From: Candidatus Thiosymbion sp.
GTDB lineage: Bacteria > Pseudomonadota > Gammaproteobacteria > Chromatiales > Chromatiaceae
Reading direction: 5' to 3'
Assembly: GCA_018435665.1 (NCBI GenBank)
Contig: JAHDND010000022.1
Location: 24,909 to 88,908, forward strand
Length of the DNA: 64,000 bases
Within the stretch, counting starts at the first letter, position 1, and each line of letters opens with the position of its first letter. The translations under genes and the position numbers were made by a program. The notes beneath the pieces were generated by a model. The model was not told the DNA's origin, searched no databases, and was given only the letters and a program-made list of their open reading frames with translations. Below, in pieces: positions 58,670 through 64,000 of the stretch.

Positions 58670-59572
58670 ATGCATTTCAATAGATTGACTCGATGGATCG
58701 CCCGGTCCCCGTTCCTTCTGGTCTGTCTGAGCGCCGCCGTCACGGTCAGCGCCGCCGATCTCAAAGAGATCCAGGAGCGCGGGGTGCTCCGCCACCTGGG
58801 TATCCCCTACGCCAACTTCGTCACTGTGGAGGGCAAGGGCTTCGACGTCGAGTTGGTCCAGGGCTTCGCCCGCGAGCTTGGCGTGGACTACGAACTGGTC
58901 TATTCCGATTTCGTCAACATCATCCGTGACCTGCTGGGCCAGGAGGTGGTCCGCAAGGAGGGCGAGATCAGCCTCAGCGGCGATTTCCCGGTGCGGGGGG
59001 ACATGATCGCCACCGGTCTCACCATCCTGCCCTGGCGGGAAAAGGTTTTGCTTTATTCAGCGCCGACCTTCCCCTCCCAGGTGCTGGCCGTCACCCGCAG
59101 CGAAGCCGCCCATTCACCCGTCCCCGCGCACAGCGACCTGCCCGCGGAGATCCAGGAGACCCGCAAGGTCCTGGAGGGCAAGAGCCTGCTGGTGATGGAG
59201 AAGACCTGCCTCGATCCGGCCAACTATGACCTCAAGGGGGTGGGCATCGACCTGCGGCCCTACACCGCCAGCACTAATCTCAGTGAAATGGTCCCGGCCC
59301 TGCTCGCTGATCAGGCCGAATTCACCCTCCTCGACGTGCCCGACGCCCTGATCGACCTGCAACGCTGGGCGGGCCGGATCAAGGTCATCGGCCCGGTGTC
59401 CGCGCCCCAGGACCTGGCCGCCGCCTTTCCCCGCTCCTCGCCCGAGTTGCGCGCCGCCTTCGATCGCTACCTGGTCAAGATCAAGGAGAACGGCACCTAC
59501 GACAAGCTGGTCAACAAGTACTACCCCGGCGTCCGTCATTACTTCCCGGACTTCTTTGCCCGGAAGCCGTGA
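58670..59572 (+). CDS. Periplasmic substrate-binding protein, SBP_bac_3 type
   Basis: 300 residues. Signal peptide ([15 protein letters not shown]), then a family 3 binding fold: [34 protein letters not shown] and a C-terminal [18 protein letters not shown]. Ligands are usually amino acids. It has no ABC transporter partners and overlaps a hybrid histidine kinase gene by 4 bp (GTGA), so it probably presents a ligand to the kinase. Confidence 0.87.
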   Translation: MHFNRLTRWIARSPFLLVCLSAAVTVSAADLKEIQERGVLRHLGIPYANFVTVEGKGFDVELVQGFARELGVDYELVYSDFVNIIRDLLGQEVVRKEGEISLSGDFPVRGDMIATGLTILPWREKVLLYSAPTFPSQVLAVTRSEAAHSPVPAHSDLPAEIQETRKVLEGKSLLVMEKTCLDPANYDLKGVGIDLRPYTASTNLSEMVPALLADQAEFTLLDVPDALIDLQRWAGRIKVIGPVSAPQDLAAAFPRSSPELRAAFDRYLVKIKENGTYDKLVNKYYPGVRHYFPDFFARKP

Positions 59573-62500
59573 CCGTCCCCGCTGAGTCCCCGGCCGCCGG
59601 CGCCCCCCCGGCGGGAGACAGCGACCGGCGGACCTCGGGCCGAATGCCGGCCCTGGGCCGCCTGACGGATGCCCTGCTGGCACGCCTGCGCATCGGCCAC
59701 ATCCTGGTCATCTTCGCCCTATGCGTCGCCTGTTTCGCCGCCGTCGGCGTCTTCGGCTTTCAGGTCCTGGCCACGGCGACCCTGCACACGGAACACGAGC
59801 GCCTGGCGGCGGTGGCCGAGCTCAAGGCGAACGAATTGGCCCGCCACCGAGAAGAGCGGCTGGCCGCGATCACCCTGCTCGCCAACAACCAGGTCTTTCG
59901 GGAATTGCTGACGCCACTGCGCCAGCGCGACCTCGGCAAATGGAACGAGCGGCTCTCCGCCTGGTACGACGACCAGCGCGTGACCTTCTGGCTGGCCGAC
60001 ACGCTGGAGAATTACCGCTTTATCAGCGCCGAGATCCTCAAGCCCGACGGCCAGCCCCTGATCAGCGCCGGGACCTCGCCTTACCCCCTGTCCCTGATCC
60101 GGCCGGTCATCACCGCGGTCATCGCCTCTGGCCAGACCGCCTTTGTCGATATTCAAGCAGGCCAGGACGACCACCCCTATCTGGCCTACGCGGCCCTGAT
60201 CCCCGACAGCGGCGAGAATCAGCCCCTGGTCCTGGTCTTCACCATCGGCATTGCCGCCCACCTGCTGCCCATGGTGGACCAATGGCCCAATCCCTCCCAG
60301 ACCGGCAAGCTGCTGCTCTTCCGCCAGCATGAGGGCGGGATCGATCTGGTCAACCGCCCTGGCGCCGCGGCGGGGTCCTTCCTGGCGATCGACCCCGCCG
60401 ACGAGCGCACGCCGGTGCCGCGGGCCATCCGTCTCGGCGCGGGCCTCTACCAGGGGCGCGATTACCGGGGCCGGGAGGTGGTCGCGGCGGTGCGCCAGGT
60501 CCCCGGTCTGCCCTGGTACATCTCCGCCGAGATCGACCAGGCCGAGGTCATGGCCCCCATCCATTCCCTGGCCATGCTGAGCGGGCTCCTGGTCCTGCTC
60601 GCCGTCATCACCACCGCCTTTCTGCTGGCGCTGATCGCCCGCCAGCAACGCGGCCACTTGGAAGAGGCGCGCTCCCTCAACGCGCAGCTGCGGCAGCGGT
60701 CCCTGGAGGCGGCCGAGGCCACCCGCGCCAAGAGCGCCTTCCTGGCCAACATGAGCCATGAGATCCGCACCCCCCTCAATGCCGTGATCGGGCTCACTCA
60801 CCTGTTGATCCAACGCTTCCAGGACGGCACCTGGGAACGGCTGAAACTCGATCAGATCCAGGTCGCCGCCCGCCACCTGCTGGACCTCATCAACGACATC
60901 CTCGACATCTCCCGCATCGAGGCCGGCAAGATGCAGCTCGAAGAGACCGATTTCCGGCTCGACGAACTGCTCCTGGGGAAGGTGGTCAACCTCATCGGCG
61001 AGCGCGCCCGCGCCAAGGGGATCGAGGTCATTCTCGATCTCGACCCGGCCTTGCAGCGCCCCTTGCACGGCGATCCCCTGCGCCTGGCCCAGGCCCTGCT
61101 GAACTATGCCGGCAATGCGGTCAAATTCACCGCGGCGGGGAGCATCATCATTCGCGCCCACGTCCTCGCGGAGAATGGCGACGGCTGTCTGATCCGCTTC
61201 GCGGTCAGCGATACCGGCATCGGCCTCACCCCCAGCCAGTGCCACCGGCTATTTGCCGCTTTCGAGCAGACGGATGGGTCCATCTCCCGGCAATATGGCG
61301 GCTCCGGCCTGGGGCTGGCGATCACCCGGCACCTCGCCACGCTCATGGATGGCGAGGTCGGCGTCGACAGCCAGCCCGGCAAGGGCAGCACCTTCTGGTT
61401 CACCGCCCGCTTCCCCTTCTGCACCAAAACCCCACCCGCGACCCGGCCGCAACTGCGCGGCCACAAGGTCCTCATCGCCGATGATCTGCCGGAGGCGCGG
61501 GAGGTGCTGACGGCCATGACCGCCGGCCTGGGCATGCGTCCCACCCCGGTGGCCGATGGCGACCAGGCCCTGGCGGAGATCCGCCGGGCCGATGCCTCCC
61601 CGGAACCCTATGACCTCCTGCTGCTCGACTGGCGCATGCCGGGGATGGACGGCCTGGAGACCTTGCACCGGTTGCGGGCCCTGCCCCTTGACCACCCCCC
61701 CCTGAGCCTGCTGGTGACCGCCTACGACGACCCGGGCCTGCGGGAAGGGGCCGTGGCGGCCGGCTTCCAACGGGTCTTGTCCAAGCCCCTGACGGCCTCG
61801 ACCCTGGTCGACGCCCTGGCCGAGGCGGCCGCCTTGCCCGAATACCCCCTGGCCGCGATGGACCTGGAGCAGGGGGAGGCCGAGCGCTTGCGCCAGCGGG
61901 CAGCCGGCCAGCGGCTGCTGATCGCCGAGGACAATCCCGTCAACCGCGACGTGGCGGTCGAACTCCTGGCCCCCTTCGATCTGGTCATCGATACCGTTGG
62001 CGACGGGCAGGAAGCCCTGCGCCTGGCGCGTCTCCACCCCTACGACCTGGTGCTCATGGATATCCAGATGCCGCGCCTCGACGGGCTGGAGGCGACCCGC
62101 AGCATCCGCGCCCTGGCCGGCTGGGGAGACACCCCGATCCTGGCGATGACCGCCAACGCCTTCGCCGAGGACCGGGCACTCTGTCTCGCGGCCGGCATGA
62201 ACGACCATGTCGCCAAGCCGGTGGAACCGGAGACCCTTTACGGGGCCCTGGTCCGGTGGCTGCCGGGACAGGCCACTACCCCCTCCTACCAGACCTCAGG
62301 GCCGCCCGCCGCCACACCCCCACCGGATAGGGGCACCCTCCCCAAGAGCCCTGAGCCCATCGACGCCCTTGGCCCCGGCCTGATCGACCCCGCCCACGCG
62401 AGGGCCACGGCGGTGACCTCAGGACCGTCACCGGACCTTTGTGGCGAGGTGGCGTTAGGCACTGGCGGGTCGACAGCAGGGACCGGCAGGCCAGAGGCAG

Positions 62501-63216
62501 GAGCTGGCGGGTCAGTAATGGAAGCCAGCGGGTCGGCGGCGGGGGTAGCCGAAACCGCGGTGACGCCATCCCCAGCCGCACCCCCAACCGCGCCCCTCCT
62601 GGACCTGGGCCGCGTGGCGCGCCTCACCCACGGTAAACTCCCGGTCATGCATCGCCTCCTTGACCATTTCATCGAGCAGCATCAGGAGGACCCGGCCCGG
62701 TTGGCCGCCTACCTGGCGGCGGGTCAGTGGCCGGAGGCCTTTCGCCTCGCCCACAGCCTCAAGGGCAGCGCCGGCCAGTTGGGGGCGGCACCCTTGCAGG
62801 AGTTGGCCCGGGCAGTGGAGACTCCCTTGCGCGCCGGCGCGGCCCCCGCCCCCGCCGCGGTCGAGCAACTGGTCGCCGCCCTGGGGGAGGCCCTCGACGC
62901 CGCCCGGGCATGGCAGCGGGAGCATCCCCTGCCACCCCCGGACGCCGGGGCCGAGTCTGGTCAGGCCCTCGGCCACGACCAACTGCTCGCCAAACTCCGC
63001 GAACTGGCCGTCCTGCTGGAGGCCGTCGATAGCCGGGCCCTGACGCTGGTGGAGGAGATCGCCGGACGGATACCCGCGGACCTGGCCCCGCCCATCGCCA
63101 CCGGTCTGGCGGCGGTCCTCGCCAGCGTGCGTCGCTTCGACCTCGATACCGCCGCCGGTTGGCTCCAGGATCTGCTAACCGCCTGGCCGCACGAACTTGA
63201 GCACCCGCCGTCATGA
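59569..63216 (+). CDS. Hybrid histidine kinase: sensor-HisKA-HATPase-REC-REC-HPt
   Basis: 1215 residues from a GTG that overlaps the upstream stop. Order: transmembrane helix about 44-70, periplasmic Cache-like domain, second helix about 340-360, HisKA with His397 in [11 protein letters not shown], HATPase ([16 protein letters not shown]), receiver 1 with Asp687 (DWRMPGMDG), receiver 2 with Asp831 (DIQMPRLDG), a low-complexity linker of about 100 residues with four 7-residue repeats, then an HPt domain with His1062 (AHSLKGSAG). A complete multistep phosphorelay in one chain. The next gene is a response regulator overlapping by ATGA. Confidence 0.94.
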   Translation: MTVPAESPAAGAPPAGDSDRRTSGRMPALGRLTDALLARLRIGHILVIFALCVACFAAVGVFGFQVLATATLHTEHERLAAVAELKANELARHREERLAAITLLANNQVFRELLTPLRQRDLGKWNERLSAWYDDQRVTFWLADTLENYRFISAEILKPDGQPLISAGTSPYPLSLIRPVITAVIASGQTAFVDIQAGQDDHPYLAYAALIPDSGENQPLVLVFTIGIAAHLLPMVDQWPNPSQTGKLLLFRQHEGGIDLVNRPGAAAGSFLAIDPADERTPVPRAIRLGAGLYQGRDYRGREVVAAVRQVPGLPWYISAEIDQAEVMAPIHSLAMLSGLLVLLAVITTAFLLALIARQQRGHLEEARSLNAQLRQRSLEAAEATRAKSAFLANMSHEIRTPLNAVIGLTHLLIQRFQDGTWERLKLDQIQVAARHLLDLINDILDISRIEAGKMQLEETDFRLDELLLGKVVNLIGERARAKGIEVILDLDPALQRPLHGDPLRLAQALLNYAGNAVKFTAAGSIIIRAHVLAENGDGCLIRFAVSDTGIGLTPSQCHRLFAAFEQTDGSISRQYGGSGLGLAITRHLATLMDGEVGVDSQPGKGSTFWFTARFPFCTKTPPATRPQLRGHKVLIADDLPEAREVLTAMTAGLGMRPTPVADGDQALAEIRRADASPEPYDLLLLDWRMPGMDGLETLHRLRALPLDHPPLSLLVTAYDDPGLREGAVAAGFQRVLSKPLTASTLVDALAEAAALPEYPLAAMDLEQGEAERLRQRAAGQRLLIAEDNPVNRDVAVELLAPFDLVIDTVGDGQEALRLARLHPYDLVLMDIQMPRLDGLEATRSIRALAGWGDTPILAMTANAFAEDRALCLAAGMNDHVAKPVEPETLYGALVRWLPGQATTPSYQTSGPPAATPPPDRGTLPKSPEPIDALGPGLIDPAHARATAVTSGPSPDLCGEVALGTGGSTAGTGRPEAGAGGSVMEASGSAAGVAETAVTPSPAAPPTAPLLDLGRVARLTHGKLPVMHRLLDHFIEQHQEDPARLAAYLAAGQWPEAFRLAHSLKGSAGQLGAAPLQELARAVETPLRAGAAPAPAAVEQLVAALGEALDAARAWQREHPLPPPDAGAESGQALGHDQLLAKLRELAVLLEAVDSRALTLVEEIAGRIPADLAPPIATGLAAVLASVRRFDLDTAAGWLQDLLTAWPHELEHPPS
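62461..62544 (+). repeat. Four 21-bp in-frame repeats in the hybrid kinase linker
   Basis: Units 62461-62481, 62482-62502, 62503-62523 and 62524-62544, each of the form RCYRGCGGGTC..., encode [21 protein letters not shown] and ASGSAAG between receiver 2 and the HPt domain. Confidence 0.85.
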
Positions 63217-64000
63217 ACGACCTACCCGTCAGCGACCTGGCCCACATCCTGGTGGTGGACGACCAGATCCAGAACCTGCAACTGCTGATCAATGTGCTCG
63301 CCCCGCGCTATCAGGTGCATCCCTTCGCCGATGGCGCGGCCTGTCTGCGTTATCTGGAGGCCGGCCGCACCGCCGACCTCCTCTTGCTCGACGTCGTCAT
63401 GCCCGCCCCCGATGGCTACGAGGTCTGCCAGCGGGTGCGTGCCATGCCGGGTCGCGAGGAGCTGCCGATCGTCTTTCTCACCGCCCTCGACTCCCTGGAG
63501 GACGAGGCCAGGGGCCTGGCCCTGGGCGCCGTCGACTACATCGCCAAACCCTTTTCCCCGGCCATCGTCCTGGCCCGGGTGGAAAACCAGGTGCGGCTGC
63601 GCCAGGCCATGCGGCTGATCCAGTACCAAAATGACCTCCTGGAACAGCGGGTCGCCGAGCGCACCCGGGAGTTGACCACCCAGCGCCTGGAACTCCGGGA
63701 ACTCAACCGGCGCTATGAACTGGCCACCACGGCCGGCGCCATCGGCGTCTGGGACTGGTTCATCGCCAAAAACCGCCTGGTGTGGGATGAGCGGGTGCAC
63801 CAACTCCATGGGGTGGACCCGGCGCGCTTTACCGGCACCTATGCGGACTGGCGCGATAGCCTCCACCCCGAGGACCGGGAGCGGTGCGAGGGGGAAGTCC
63901 GCCAGGCCCTGGCCGGGGAGAAGGACCTGAATATCGAATACCGGGTGATCTGGCCGGACGGCGCGGCGCGTTACCTGGTGGCCACGGCCAGCGTCGAGCG
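63213..64000 (+). CDS. Response regulator with PAS domain (partial, runs off the right edge)
   Basis: 262 codons visible. An N-terminal receiver ([14 protein letters not shown]; phospho-acceptor Asp60 in [13 protein letters not shown]; switch Lys in YIAKPFSP), a coiled-coil linker ([26 protein letters not shown]), then a PAS domain ([42 protein letters not shown]). The output domain is beyond the edge; GGDEF, EAL or a histidine kinase are all common after this layout. The ATG overlaps the kinase stop, so it is likely the kinase's partner. Confidence 0.9.
   Translation, partial: MNDLPVSDLAHILVVDDQIQNLQLLINVLAPRYQVHPFADGAACLRYLEAGRTADLLLLDVVMPAPDGYEVCQRVRAMPGREELPIVFLTALDSLEDEARGLALGAVDYIAKPFSPAIVLARVENQVRLRQAMRLIQYQNDLLEQRVAERTRELTTQRLELRELNRRYELATTAGAIGVWDWFIAKNRLVWDERVHQLHGVDPARFTGTYADWRDSLHPEDRERCEGEVRQALAGEKDLNIEYRVIWPDGAARYLVATASVE

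Overview
The window is GC-rich DNA from a gammaproteobacterium, most likely a purple sulfur bacterium or close relative (Chromatiales). The pointers are the yqgE-ruvX-pyrR-pyrB-pyrC' order with a catalytically dead dihydroorotase, an N-type ATPase operon, a DsrE-family protein, an arsenosugar-type gene trio and an AAA/PD-(D/E)XK protein of a kind common in that group. This is inference from gene content. No rRNA, tRNA or CRISPR array was seen.

Layout. Positions 1-9617 (all minus) are a type I restriction-modification island: hsdM, a DUF4062/ATP-binding protein, a wrecked rhuM, hsdS, a deleted copy of the hsdR start, a small toxin-antitoxin pair, a hipA scrap, a Fic protein with its own iteron-type promoter, and hsdR running off the left edge. 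Positions 9963-16332 hold polX, rtcB with archease, a ferric-reductase-like flavocytochrome and a GNAT protein. A porin and a small secreted protein follow. Positions 18885-25473 are an N-ATPase operon (D-C-Q-B-E-F-A-G) with no atpR. Then come a Uma2-family protein, alaA, a ParE/RHH pair, an arsenosugar-type cluster, a methyltransferase, a HipB-like orphan, an ArsR-rhodanese fusion, membrane proteins and DsrE. Positions 37106-43276 are an acyl-CoA ligase, three pyruvate/2-oxoacid dehydrogenase genes and an acyl carrier protein. After that: an RNA-binding protein, a phosphatase, a frameshifted GGDEF protein with a periplasmic binding protein, hisG, an AAA/nuclease protein, a patatin-BamA protein, the pyrimidine operon, and a binding-protein/hybrid-kinase/response-regulator set that runs off the right edge.

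Three genome-scale patterns stand out. First, many ordinary enzymes carry in-frame tandem repeats whose units are 12, 21, 24 or 42 bp, placed at termini or in what look like loops (atpG, acsA, pyrK, pyrC', a glycosyltransferase, a ferric reductase, a hybrid kinase and others). Second, two families of dispersed intergenic repeat (about 65 bp and about 100 bp) sit between genes. Third, the accessory regions are full of toxin and restriction gene remnants (rhuM, two hipA pieces, an antitoxin and an hsdR 5' fragment), some showing the deletion junctions.
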